Origin: Rhodopseudomonas palustris
GTDB taxonomy: Bacteria > Pseudomonadota > Alphaproteobacteria > Rhizobiales > Xanthobacteraceae
DNA length: 64,000 nucleotides
Reading direction: 5' to 3'
NCBI RefSeq assembly: GCF_034479375.1
Contig: NZ_CP140155.1
Coordinates: forward strand, 2,108,001 to 2,172,000
How positions within the stretch are numbered: position 1 is the stretch's first letter; every line of letters starts with the position of its first letter. Below the pieces are notes generated by a model. That model was given only the letters and a program-made list of their open reading frames with translations, had not been told where the DNA came from and searched no databases. Shown here in pieces: positions 51,507 through 59,700 of the stretch. A program made the translations under genes and the position numbers.

Positions 51507-52292
51507 ATGCAGACTTTTACACCCGATTCATCCGTGGTGTCCGACGTGATTCCGTCGCCGAATTTCGGCGAGCGGAACAAGGGCCGCCAGCCCGACATGA
51601 TCGTGCTGCACTACACCGGGATGCCGGACGTCGAGGGCGCGTTGACCCGGCTGTGCAAGGCCGGCACCGAAGTGTCGGCGCATTACGTGGTGCTGGAGGA
51701 CGGCCGGATCCTGCAATGCGTGCAGGAATCCAAGCGCGCCTGGCACGCCGGCGTGGCGAAATGGGCCGGCGAGGAGGACATCAACTCCTGCTCGATCGGC
51801 ATCGAGATCATCAATCGCGGCCATGATTGGGGTTATCCGGACTATCCGCTCCGCCAGATCGCTGCTGTGATCGCGCTGTGCCGCGGCATCATCATCCGCC
51901 GCAACGTTCAGCCGCACCGCGTGCTCGGACATTCCGACGTGGCCCCCGCGCGCAAGAAGGACCCCGGCGAGAAATTTCCGTGGCGGGCGCTCGCCGCCTC
52001 CGGAGTCGGTCACTGGGTCGAGCCGGCGCGGATCGAAGCCGGCGCGGTGTTGCGGCACGGCGCCGAAGGCGAACAGGTTCAGGTGATGCAGCAGGCGCTG
52101 GCCGATTACGGCTACGGCATCGCGATCACCGGCAAATTCGATCACGCCACCTTCGAGGTCGTCACCGCCTTCCAGCGCCACTTCCGGCCCGAAAAGGTCG
52201 ACGGCATCGCCGACGGCTCGACGCTGGCGACGCTGCACGCGCTGCTCGGGGGCCTGTCGATCGACGTCCGGGCGGCCGCTGCGCTGGCCTGA
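51507..52292 (+). CDS. N-acetylmuramoyl-L-alanine amidase (AmpD-like) with peptidoglycan-binding domain
   Basis: The 261-residue protein has an amidase_2 domain with zinc ligands in MIVLHYTGMPD (His), VQPHRVLGHSDVAPARKKDP (His, Asp) and the catalytic-type IGIEIINRGHDWGYPDYP. A PG_binding_1 helical domain (GEQVQVMQQALADYGYGIAI) follows. It removes stem peptides from MurNAc, in wall turnover or recycling. There is no obvious signal peptide from this start; an in-frame ATG at 51426 would add 27 residues, also without a signal. The start is uncertain, the family is not. Confidence 0.85.
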   Translation: MQTFTPDSSVVSDVIPSPNFGERNKGRQPDMIVLHYTGMPDVEGALTRLCKAGTEVSAHYVVLEDGRILQCVQESKRAWHAGVAKWAGEEDINSCSIGIEIINRGHDWGYPDYPLRQIAAVIALCRGIIIRRNVQPHRVLGHSDVAPARKKDPGEKFPWRALAASGVGHWVEPARIEAGAVLRHGAEGEQVQVMQQALADYGYGIAITGKFDHATFEVVTAFQRHFRPEKVDGIADGSTLATLHALLGGLSIDVRAAAALA

Positions 52293-52347
52293 GAGACGCC
52301 GCCTTCCGCCTTGACGCCGCCGCGCGCAGCCCGCATGGCTACGGCGT

Positions 52348-52766
52348 CAGTCGGCCGGACGGCCGCTCCCGCTATGGTCGAAAGGCTGCGGGGGAGGAAA
52401 GTCCGGGCTCCATCGACATACGGTGCCGGATAACGTCCGGCGGGGGCGACCCCAGGGAAAGTGCCACAGAGAACGAACCGCCCGGCGAAGCCGCAAGGCG
52501 AAGCCGGGTAAGGGTGAAAAGGTGCGGTAAGAGCGCACCGCGTCTCCGGCAACGGCGACGGCATGGTAAACCCCACCGGGAGCAAAACCGAATAGGGACG
52601 GCATAGTGGACAGTTCGCTTTCGGGCGATAACTCCGCAGGGTGATGTCAAACCCGCCGTCCGGGTAGGTTGCTCGAGGCCATGTGCAAACATGGTCCCAG
52701 AGGAATGGCCGTCACGTAGCGTCTTCGGGCGCTGCCCTCCAGAACCCGGCTTACAGGCCGACTGAT
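52348..52766 (+). ncRNA. rnpB: RNase P RNA, bacterial type A
   Basis: The 5' end CAGTCGGCC pairs with the 3' GGCCGACTG (P1). Inside are the conserved CR-I sequence GAGGAAAGTCCGGGCTCC (52394-52411), GGGCGACCCCAGGGAAAGTG with CCACAGAGA, the GGTAAACCCCACC and GAGCAAAACC segments, the AGAGGAATGGCCGTCAC region and the closing AGAACCCGGCTTACAGG. Together these are unmistakable. It is the catalytic RNA that matures tRNA 5' ends. Ends are set from the P1 helix and may be off by a few bases. Confidence 0.95.
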
Positions 52767-52778
52767 ACTTGTTGAATG

Positions 52779-52807
52779 AAGGGCTCGGCGGAAACGCCGG
52801 GCCCTTC
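52779..52807 (+). terminator. Terminator-like hairpin after rnpB
   Basis: GAAGGGCTCGGCG and CGCCGGGCCCTTC form a 13-bp stem (one G-U) around a GAAA loop, 13 bases after the RNA. There is no strong T tract, so termination efficiency is uncertain. Confidence 0.6.
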
Positions 52808-52867
52808 GCCATTAGGAACGCGAGATATGGAACAAACGCGATAAACTTGCGCCTGAATAGGATGATA

Positions 52868-54265
52868 CTAAGATGCTGCCCCTCTATGATCATAACTCAT
52901 GCCTGAGTACGCGTACGTACCAAGCCGCTCTCCATACTCCTGAAACGAAACCGCCTTCTTATGGAATTCAATTACATTGACTATTGCACGATGATCTTCA
53001 ATCGCGTGGAACGTCTTGTTGGAGATCACAATCTCTCGTGACGCCGCGCACCCGCAAAGGCGGGCAGCACCGACAACCGACGAGCCAATTGCACGGATCT
53101 GCATTTCATCAATGATCCACACAGCCGTACCAGTATGGATTCCTATAGCGGGGCCGAGCCTATCCATCCCGTGACGCAACCACCGTTGATACTTAAGGCA
53201 CAACTCGTCAATTGCCTTAACTATTCGAATAGCAGACCTCACCGCAACTACTTCAGTTGGCAACTCGTCCAACTTGTCCGTCTCTGAAACGTTTCGATGC
53301 GTGCAGAAATGACCAACCACACCATCCCCCGTTTCCTTGTCAAAAAACCCGCCATGTTCCAGGATGATTGATCGCGCTGCTCCGACTACCGTATCTATAA
53401 ACTCGGAAAACTGCTCTGGCGGGTCCGTTAACTCCATAGCCGAGGTCGACGCACGAAGATCGAGCGTCAGAGACGTCGTTCCGATAGCACGATATCGCAC
53501 CTCGCCTGAGGGCCCAATAACAAGACACCTCTGCCATGGCCACTCAAACCGCCCCTCATCGTCGGCCTCACGAGGGCAAAAACTCAGCGGATCGGCGAAA
53601 ATGTCTCGAAGACGCTCAACTTCGTCAGATCCAACATCCTCCGAAACACGAATTGCCGGCACAGATCTCCAATATGGAAGTCGAAACGCGTGGTAGTCAT
53701 GAACGAGCCCAGAAATTCTCTGCAGCTGCGCGTTCGAATCGTAGTAGATGGCGCCCCCCTGATCTCGCAACTGCTCCTTCTCGACCAACAATGCGAGTTG
53801 AATCGCCTCGACTCCAATCCAGTACAGCTCGTGACTTTTCGTGAGATCCTTGCACAAGACACCCAAATTGATATCGAAGTACGCGCTTGAATGTTGAACG
53901 TACGAGAGCAGACCGGATAGCGCCTCCAGATTCGGCAGAAACCTTGAATTCTTAAGTAAGTGCGGAGCGAGTCCTGCCGCCAGATCGAGCGCTTTCCGAG
54001 TATCCTCAGTAGGATTACATAAGGTCTCTTCACTCTGCTCCGCTACCGGCACGGAACCGTAAATGAACCGGATTGCAGAGATCGCATTATCAAACCCCCA
54101 TATTGCGTCCGGCACTACGCGGAAATTCATGAAGGCAGACAGAAACGGATCTCGAGCAACCGAGCGAGATACAGCCTGACCATCTGAGATGCAAAACTGC
54201 CAATCCGACTTATTGAACGTGTCAATCCTTTTCTTGACCTGGGAGATAGACGATATGCCATACAT
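52868..54265 (-). CDS. Divergent class III nucleotidyl cyclase (PycC-like)
   Basis: The 465-residue protein has an unassigned, mostly helical N-terminal part (1-260) and a C-terminal adenylate/guanylate cyclase fold. Metal-binding Asp sites are in LTLDLRAST (Asp about 269) and FFDKETGDGVVGHF (Asp about 314, with Lys 310); then AIGIHTGTAVW (374-383) and IGSSVVGAARLCGCA (393-407) follow. In the last motif the catalytic Asn of the canonical V-N-x-A-x-R is Val, while the Arg (about 402) is kept. Class III cyclases next to PycTM-type genes make cCMP or cUMP in Pycsar defence. The product here is not known. Its ATG overlaps the receiver stop by one base (TAATG). Confidence 0.75.
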   Translation of the reverse strand: MYGISSISQVKKRIDTFNKSDWQFCISDGQAVSRSVARDPFLSAFMNFRVVPDAIWGFDNAISAIRFIYGSVPVAEQSEETLCNPTEDTRKALDLAAGLAPHLLKNSRFLPNLEALSGLLSYVQHSSAYFDINLGVLCKDLTKSHELYWIGVEAIQLALLVEKEQLRDQGGAIYYDSNAQLQRISGLVHDYHAFRLPYWRSVPAIRVSEDVGSDEVERLRDIFADPLSFCPREADDEGRFEWPWQRCLVIGPSGEVRYRAIGTTSLTLDLRASTSAMELTDPPEQFSEFIDTVVGAARSIILEHGGFFDKETGDGVVGHFCTHRNVSETDKLDELPTEVVAVRSAIRIVKAIDELCLKYQRWLRHGMDRLGPAIGIHTGTAVWIIDEMQIRAIGSSVVGAARLCGCAASREIVISNKTFHAIEDHRAIVNVIEFHKKAVSFQEYGERLGTYAYSGMSYDHRGAAS

Positions 54266-54789
54266 TACCCACCCCCAAAGCCAACTCTCTCGAGCAAAAA
54301 CTCAAGTAACGCGTCTGTCTCCAAACCCTTCTTGAACATTTTTGGCGCGTTATCCGGTATTTCAGCGCCGTCAGCCTGCGAATACGCCGTGAACAATCGG
54401 ACCTGAGCGTCACAATCCGAAATGTAGGGACTAATCGAAGAAAGTGTCTCGTTAACACTTGACGCCAACCCAGATTCCGGCCCGGGACGCATGACATCCA
54501 AGACAAACGTCGGATTATCCTCAGGTTGGAGCTTAATAATCGCTCCGTCGACGCGCTCCGTAGTTACAAACCAGTAGCTTATTTCGTGGTCAACACCGTC
54601 ATTCCAGGTAATGCATGTCCTAGTTGGAAATTCGTGCGAGTTCTTCGGGCGAACCATCCGCAGAGTTCCGCGAGCCTTTACGCTTCGCTCGCCGAGCTGC
54701 TCACGTATCGCCAGATACAATGATTGAGTCAATGAGCGCCAATGAGGCGCATCATCCTCAATATGTACAATGGTATGTACTTGAATCAT
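54265..54789 (-). CDS. Single-domain response-regulator receiver, divergent
   Basis: The 174-residue protein reads as a CheY-like fold: IVHIEDDAPHWRSL with the acidic pocket (Glu11, Asp12, Asp13), NPTFVLDVMRPGPESGL with the phospho-acceptor Asp about 98, VRLFTAYSQAD with the switch Thr about 134, and APKMFKKGLETDALLEFLL with the conserved Lys. There is no output domain. Between strands 1 and 3 it carries about 35-40 extra residues (roughly 40-80) compared with ordinary receivers. The start overlaps the kinase stop as ATGA, so kinase and receiver are a cognate pair. It probably signals to the cyclase translated right after it. Confidence 0.72.
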   Translation of the reverse strand: MIQVHTIVHIEDDAPHWRSLTQSLYLAIREQLGERSVKARGTLRMVRPKNSHEFPTRTCITWNDGVDHEISYWFVTTERVDGAIIKLQPEDNPTFVLDVMRPGPESGLASSVNETLSSISPYISDCDAQVRLFTAYSQADGAEIPDNAPKMFKKGLETDALLEFLLERVGFGGG

Positions 54790-57149
54790 GAACTTCTTTC
54801 CGGCGACTCATCCCCACCAATCAATCCAACTTGGTCGCCCGACGAATCAGCCCGACTCGCCAATCTGTAGGGAAGCGTAAACCAAAATCTTGTTGAGGCA
54901 GTCTTCCCATCACTCTTCCGCTTTGACGTGAAATGCACTGATGAGGTCGCGCAGTGCGCTTGGACAACTTTCTGCGCCACTGTCAACCCGATACCCGTTC
55001 CTTGGCGCCGTGTTATTCCCGTGTCCGCTTTGTGTCCACGCACAAAAGGACGAAATATGTCTTCTCTAAGAGACGGATCGAGATAGTCCCCTGTATTCTC
55101 GACCGAAAACGACCATTCAGATTCCAAATGATTGATCACTACGTTTATAGGCGTTTCGCGACGTCCATACTTGATCGCATTGTCTATAAGAGTTGCCATG
55201 GCCATCCACAGAAGCAAACTGTCGCCGACAGCGTAGCGCCTGTCGTCGCCCACCAGTTTTAGAGACCAAGACTGCCCTCTCTCACGAAGCCCATAATTGA
55301 ACGCAGTTCGAACCGTTCTGATCAAGTCCTTCGGACGATACTGCTCAAACTTAATGTTTGAATAAGTAAGATTGGACAGCAGAAAGCGTCCCGTATCGAT
55401 GAATAGGAGCGCTTGATGATTAAGATACTTCGCCTGCGGTATTAGCTCTCGAAACTCTCTATCAGAGCGCAACTCGCTCCACGATTCATCATCCTTCCCA
55501 CATTCATTAAGGTAACTCTGATAGACATCAATATTGTTAGTTGCAGCGGCCAACGGATCGACGACAGCGTGTCGTATTTGCGCCAACAAGCTACTTCTCT
55601 GCTCTGACAAATCACGCGCGCGATGTAAATTGAACAACTCGCGCATGAAATGTTTGAGAAGTTGAAACCGGAACGCCTCAAGAATCGAGGAACCAAACTC
55701 TATGACATAGAATCGTAGCGGCACATAATTTGTGCTTATTCGAAATATGAGCGCCACACGCTCATGCTCAATTACACAGCATGCACATTCAATCGTCTCC
55801 TCAACGTTGTTTGATACGCATCCAAATATATCATTCGACTCCCTCTCAATAAATTCATTAACAATTCCATTAGGTACTGCCGCGCTGCCTTGGGCCGGAT
55901 TGATCGTCAGCTGCCCTGATGTTTCACGATATACGGTATACAGCTCAAGAAACGAGGCGCTTGGCACGATTCGTCGAATGCGGTCAAACACGTCATCCAA
56001 GTCAATCTCGCTATCCAAAGGAACCGTTGAAAAATAGCTATTTAGCGAGAGAAATAGCTCCTCAAAGAACCGAGAGAACGCCGCATTTGACAGGTTTCGG
56101 GAAACGCTCCTACACAATTTTCGATCAGTCGCACTGAAATTGACGCCAAGAAAATTTGGACTGGACTTTCGAATCAGGAAGATCGCGTGAGTAACCGTCT
56201 CACATTCTCTGCCAAGCTCCTCCTCAGCACCGCCAAGCGGAGAGAAAGGGGCCGTAATGAGAGAAATGCCAGGCGCCAGAATTGGGATAAAGAGTAAGTT
56301 TCCAAGCGAGGGATTAGAATGGAATTCTCTTCCGTTGGCCACATCGGTAAATAGCTCATGTAGAGCTGGTATTGGAAATACCTTTGTCAGCAGCAAGTCA
56401 TGGATATCAGACTTATCTTTCTCGGTAAGTGCGCAGCCGTCGGGAAACCCAAGACTACTCACAACCCCATTGACAAATTCTACGTGTCCACCTGCTTGAG
56501 CAGCGCAACTATTTGCCAACTGCAGTGCGCACTCACGAAGAGCGACCTCCAAAGAGGTCGAGCTATGGAGCGCTTGAGTGCAGGCATTTGTAGTCTCAAC
56601 AATGCGATGAATTCGTCCGTGCTCTAAGAGAATCGAAAAATTGAACGCGAGTACTTTAGCCGCCTGCGACTGGGCGAGCGTCAATGGCTCGCGGAGCGCG
56701 AATATGGCCCAAGCCAGCGGGCTTAACGAAGACGTCGATTTTGCACTTCCCTTTGGGATCGGATTTGGCATCTCAATGAGATGCCGATGACTCGCAGTGA
56801 TACCAACCAATTCAAACTGATAATTTGCACAACGAAGGACCTCAGACGTGTAATGACTAGATGAAAATCTACTCTCACCAGTAACTTTCGGCACCCGGCA
56901 GATCGAACCCTTCACATCCTCAACATACTCATTTGACAACGACGGACACCAGTACGCTAGACGCAATTCTGTCCAATCGCCAAGTGAGTCGGCCAACCAA
57001 ATTTGGATACCAATACACCGATCCTTCAGCAGTTTGTATAGGAGCCGAAGTACACGAACACGATTGCGTCCGATCTCATGTCCCGTTAGCTCAGCTTCAA
57101 GGAGCGGCGTAGTCAACACTTCCGATATTAGACCTAGCTCGTCGTGCAT
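54786..57149 (-). CDS. Soluble sensor histidine kinase
   Basis: The protein is about 787 residues from the ATG at 57149; a longer in-frame start at 57266 would overlap the upstream gene by 133 bases. There is no membrane helix. The first 500 residues look like two or more GAF-type sensor domains (for example LEVALRECALQLANSCAAQA and the IRRIVPSASFLELYTVYRET region), not certain. The kinase core has an H-box QIRHAVVDPLAAA (His about 527), N-box LIDNAIKYG (about 655-663), a G1 box reduced to SVENTG, F-box IFRPF and G2 box GTGIGLTVAQKVVQ. It starts within the last 16 bases of the PycTM-like gene. It should detect a cytoplasmic signal and phosphorylate the neighbouring receiver. Confidence 0.8.
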   Translation of the reverse strand: MHDELGLISEVLTTPLLEAELTGHEIGRNRVRVLRLLYKLLKDRCIGIQIWLADSLGDWTELRLAYWCPSLSNEYVEDVKGSICRVPKVTGESRFSSSHYTSEVLRCANYQFELVGITASHRHLIEMPNPIPKGSAKSTSSLSPLAWAIFALREPLTLAQSQAAKVLAFNFSILLEHGRIHRIVETTNACTQALHSSTSLEVALRECALQLANSCAAQAGGHVEFVNGVVSSLGFPDGCALTEKDKSDIHDLLLTKVFPIPALHELFTDVANGREFHSNPSLGNLLFIPILAPGISLITAPFSPLGGAEEELGRECETVTHAIFLIRKSSPNFLGVNFSATDRKLCRSVSRNLSNAAFSRFFEELFLSLNSYFSTVPLDSEIDLDDVFDRIRRIVPSASFLELYTVYRETSGQLTINPAQGSAAVPNGIVNEFIERESNDIFGCVSNNVEETIECACCVIEHERVALIFRISTNYVPLRFYVIEFGSSILEAFRFQLLKHFMRELFNLHRARDLSEQRSSLLAQIRHAVVDPLAAATNNIDVYQSYLNECGKDDESWSELRSDREFRELIPQAKYLNHQALLFIDTGRFLLSNLTYSNIKFEQYRPKDLIRTVRTAFNYGLRERGQSWSLKLVGDDRRYAVGDSLLLWMAMATLIDNAIKYGRRETPINVVINHLESEWSFSVENTGDYLDPSLREDIFRPFVRGHKADTGITRRQGTGIGLTVAQKVVQAHCATSSVHFTSKRKSDGKTASTRFWFTLPYRLASRADSSGDQVGLIGGDESPERSS

Positions 57150-57715
57150 GGTTGTCCCGCCCGAATCAAACAGCCTATTAGATAGAATGCGCCCCCAAGA
57201 AATAGGAATGACAGGGCAATTGCGAACTGAGCAAACTTTTTCATCGATATCCTTGCAATTATCCAAATTTGCTGTGCGCAGATACTTGATGTAGGACTGG
57301 AACTATCGATCAGATCTGGGAACCGCGAATTCAAGAACTCGAAGTACTCGACACCATTGTTAAAGCAACCGATGTCGTAGAAATAGATAGGATTTCTATG
57401 CTCACTAACAGATGGTCGTGGGATAAGATAACCCATTTTCGCTGCAATCACCCAATTGCTTTCGAAATTGCCGAGCGAATCGAGTCTCGGAATGAATGAG
57501 AGCGCCAGAACTATTTCTGCCAATGTCAGAAGCGATGAGACAACAGCAAAAGTGAATGAGGAAGGAACGAGGACGCAGCTAACAGAATTTGTCGTGCGCA
57601 AAGCCGTCAATAGCGTGAGAGCGCTCGCAATTATAGCAACAAGAGCAAAGTTACGAGTATTTGCATATCGAAGGTACGCACTAACCTCTCGCCAGATATT
57701 GATTAAATTTCCCAT
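57134..57715 (-). CDS. Three-TM protein, Pycsar effector-like (PycTM/DUF5706 type)
   Basis: The 193-residue protein has two N-terminal membrane helices (about 22-41 and 54-75), a soluble middle and a last helix (163-184). The middle and end fit the PycTM pattern: NPIYFYDIGCFNNGVEYFEF corresponds to the family's NLLFF...EEY segment, and QQIWIIARISMKKFAQFAIA to its 'LGKVLxKKYxLLRxA' segment before the final helix. Known PycTM effectors bind a cyclic pyrimidine nucleotide and disrupt the inner membrane. The identity is from remembered family patterns, so it is moderate. It is the first gene of the operon. Confidence 0.62.
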   Translation of the reverse strand: MGNLINIWREVSAYLRYANTRNFALVAIIASALTLLTALRTTNSVSCVLVPSSFTFAVVSSLLTLAEIVLALSFIPRLDSLGNFESNWVIAAKMGYLIPRPSVSEHRNPIYFYDIGCFNNGVEYFEFLNSRFPDLIDSSSPTSSICAQQIWIIARISMKKFAQFAIALSFLFLGGAFYLIGCLIRAGQPCTTS

Positions 57716-57934
57716 TATCGCTTACGTGACTAAAGAATGAGATATTGATCGCTCAGAAAGAGCGGACGAGATTGATATACGTAGCAGACTAGCTACGTAA
57801 TGATCCCTGTCAACCAGTCAACATCGACTTTACGCGGTGCCCTACGAGACGCCACCGAAGTGCTTGGTCTTTTGTCTTATTCTTTGCAGTCGCTCGATTG
57901 GGCGATTCATCAAGAGCGACGGCTGCTCGCGCTC
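57716..57934. promoter_or_regulatory. Promoter region of the island operon, with an inverted repeat
   Basis: On the minus strand two tandem TTGAC motifs (TTGACTGGTTGACA, near 57808-57821) precede the operon by about 95 bases; no good TATAAT follows at 17 bases. ACGTAGC (57779-57785) and GCTACGT (57792-57798) form a 7-bp inverted repeat just downstream of the TTGACA, in operator position. The rest of the spacer has no gene. Confidence 0.4.
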
Positions 57935-59518
57935 TCAATGCCCATCCCCCGCCGCCGCCGGGTTCGCAGGCTTGGCGACCAGCACCACCAGCGTGCTGAG
58001 GCCGACGTAAAAGATCGTCAGCAGGAAGAACGCGTCGCCGAAGCTCATGGTCACGGCCTGGCGGTGGACGATCTGGTTGAACTGCTTCAGCGCCATCATC
58101 GAGGCGTCGCCCATGCCCTGGAATTTCTGGGTCAGCATGTTGAGGAAGTCGACCGCCTGGGCGTTGCCCCACGTCACCTTGTCGTGCAGCCGCGAGATGT
58201 GGAAATCGGTGCGGCCGTCGAGGATGGTGTTGATCAGCGCCAGCCCCAGCGCGCCGCCGAGATTGCGGGTCAGGTTGAACAGGCCGGAGGCGTTCTTGAC
58301 GCGCTCGGCCGGCAGCGTGCCGAGCGCGATGTTGTTGACCGGCACCATCGCCATCATCATGCCGACGCCGCGGAAGATCTGCGGCCACAGCAGTTCGTAA
58401 AAGTCGTAGTCGCGGGTGATCCCGGTCATCAGCCAGGTGCCGGCGGCGAACAGCAAGAGGCCGATCGCGATCAGGATGCGCATGTCGACCAGCGTCATCA
58501 GCCGGCCGACCAGCGGCGCCGAGAGAAACATCGCGATGCCGGAGACGAACATGGTCTCGCCGATCATCAGCGCGCTGTAGCCGCGGACTTCGGCGAGGTA
58601 GCGCGGATAGATGTAGGTCAGGCCGTACAGGCCGATGCCGACGCAGAACGAGAACAGGCAGCCGAACGCGAAATTGCGGTTGGTGAAGGCGCGGATGTCG
58701 ACGATCGGCTCGCGCGCGGTCAGCACCCGCCAGAAGAACCCCACGGCGCAGACCGCGCAGACCACCGCGAAGATCAGGATCGACTCGTCGTTGAACCAGT
58801 CGTTGCGATGGCCCTCTTCCAGCACGTATTCGAGCGAGCCGAGGAAGCCCGCCATGAAGCCGAGCCCCCACCAGTCGAAATGATCGAGCAGTTCGTAATG
58901 CGGCTCGTCGAAATCGACCAGCATCAGCACGCCGATGGTGATGCCGATGCCGGGCACGACGTTGATGAAGAACAGCCAGTGCCAAGACATCAGATCGGTG
59001 ATGTAGCCGCCGACCGTCGGGCCGATGGTCGGCGCCAGCGTCGCGACCAGCCCGATGATCGGCCCGACCAGGTTGAATTTGCTGCGCGGAAACACCGTAT
59101 ACGCCGAGGCGAACACCGTCGGGATCATGCCGGCGCCGAGAAAGCCCTGGATCGCCCGCCACACGATCATCTCGGTGATCGACGAGGTCAGGCCGCACAT
59201 CAGGCTGGCGAAGGTGAAGCCGGCCGCGGAGATCGCGAACAGATTGCGCGTGCCGAGCGCGCGCGACAGGAAGCCGGACAGCGGGATCGCGATCACTTCG
59301 GCGATCAGATACGAGGTCTGCACCCAGGAGACCTCGGACGATGACGCCGACAGGCCGGCCTGGATTTCGGACAGCGAGGCCGAGACGATCTGGATGTCCA
59401 GGATCGACATGAACATCCCGAACACCATGATCAGGAACGCGATCAGCCGGCTCGTCGGCACGTGTTCGGCCGGCGCCTGCGGCACCGCTCCGGCGGTCGC
59501 TGTGGTAGATGCCGACAT
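57935..59518 (-). CDS. DHA2 family MFS transporter (EmrB/QacA type)
   Basis: The 527-residue protein has 14 predicted helices. It shows the DHA2 opening FLIMVFGMFMSILDIQIVSA, WVQTSYLIAEVIAIPLSGF, motif C region LAPTIGPTVGGYITDLMSWHW and FFINVVPGIGITIG. It pairs with the HlyD-type adaptor 182 bases upstream to form a tripartite efflux system across both membranes, exporting hydrophobic toxic compounds. The spacer between them holds a palindromic repeat. Confidence 0.88.
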   Translation of the reverse strand: MSASTTATAGAVPQAPAEHVPTSRLIAFLIMVFGMFMSILDIQIVSASLSEIQAGLSASSSEVSWVQTSYLIAEVIAIPLSGFLSRALGTRNLFAISAAGFTFASLMCGLTSSITEMIVWRAIQGFLGAGMIPTVFASAYTVFPRSKFNLVGPIIGLVATLAPTIGPTVGGYITDLMSWHWLFFINVVPGIGITIGVLMLVDFDEPHYELLDHFDWWGLGFMAGFLGSLEYVLEEGHRNDWFNDESILIFAVVCAVCAVGFFWRVLTAREPIVDIRAFTNRNFAFGCLFSFCVGIGLYGLTYIYPRYLAEVRGYSALMIGETMFVSGIAMFLSAPLVGRLMTLVDMRILIAIGLLLFAAGTWLMTGITRDYDFYELLWPQIFRGVGMMMAMVPVNNIALGTLPAERVKNASGLFNLTRNLGGALGLALINTILDGRTDFHISRLHDKVTWGNAQAVDFLNMLTQKFQGMGDASMMALKQFNQIVHRQAVTMSFGDAFFLLTIFYVGLSTLVVLVAKPANPAAAGDGH

Positions 59519-59554
59519 CGGCGGATTCCTCAGAGCCTATTGCCTCCCACCACC

Positions 59555-59643
59555 GTCATGGCCGGGCTCGTCCCGGCCATCCACGCCTTTCTCGAGGCTT
59601 CCCCAGGAAGACGTGGATGCCCGGCACAAGGCCGGGCATGACG
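59555..59643. repeat. Palindromic repeat, GTCATGGCCGGGC family
   Basis: GTCATGGCCGGGCTCGTCCC plus GGCCATCCACG faces CGTGGATGCCCGGC and GGCCGGGCATGAC. It lies between the adaptor and transporter genes of one operon. Confidence 0.85.
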
Positions 59644-59700
59644 GATGGTGAGGACTTTCGTCGGAAACATTTCGGCGAATTCTCCGCCGCGAGCCGGCGC

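Larger units (their letters stand above)
52810..57830. mobile_element. AT-rich genomic island downstream of rnpB
   Basis: Base composition drops sharply just after the rnpB hairpin and recovers before the MFS gene. Counting one line gives 29 of 60 G+C at 56041-56100 against 38 of 60 at 58021-58080. Codon use changes likewise, with many A/T-ending codons. All four genes in it form one minus-strand operon. I see no integrase, transposase or clear direct repeat at the edges. The 3' flank of an RNA gene is a common integration site. Confidence 0.75.

Noticed and set aside
52810..57830. Prophage or integrative element with an integrase
   Set aside because: No integrase, recombinase, capsid or replication gene in the AT-rich segment, and no direct repeats of the rnpB end at its right border.
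57800..59344. 514-codon plus-strand frame opposite the DHA2 transporter
   Set aside because: Asp/His/Gln/Arg-rich shadow frame; the transporter on the minus strand is unambiguous.
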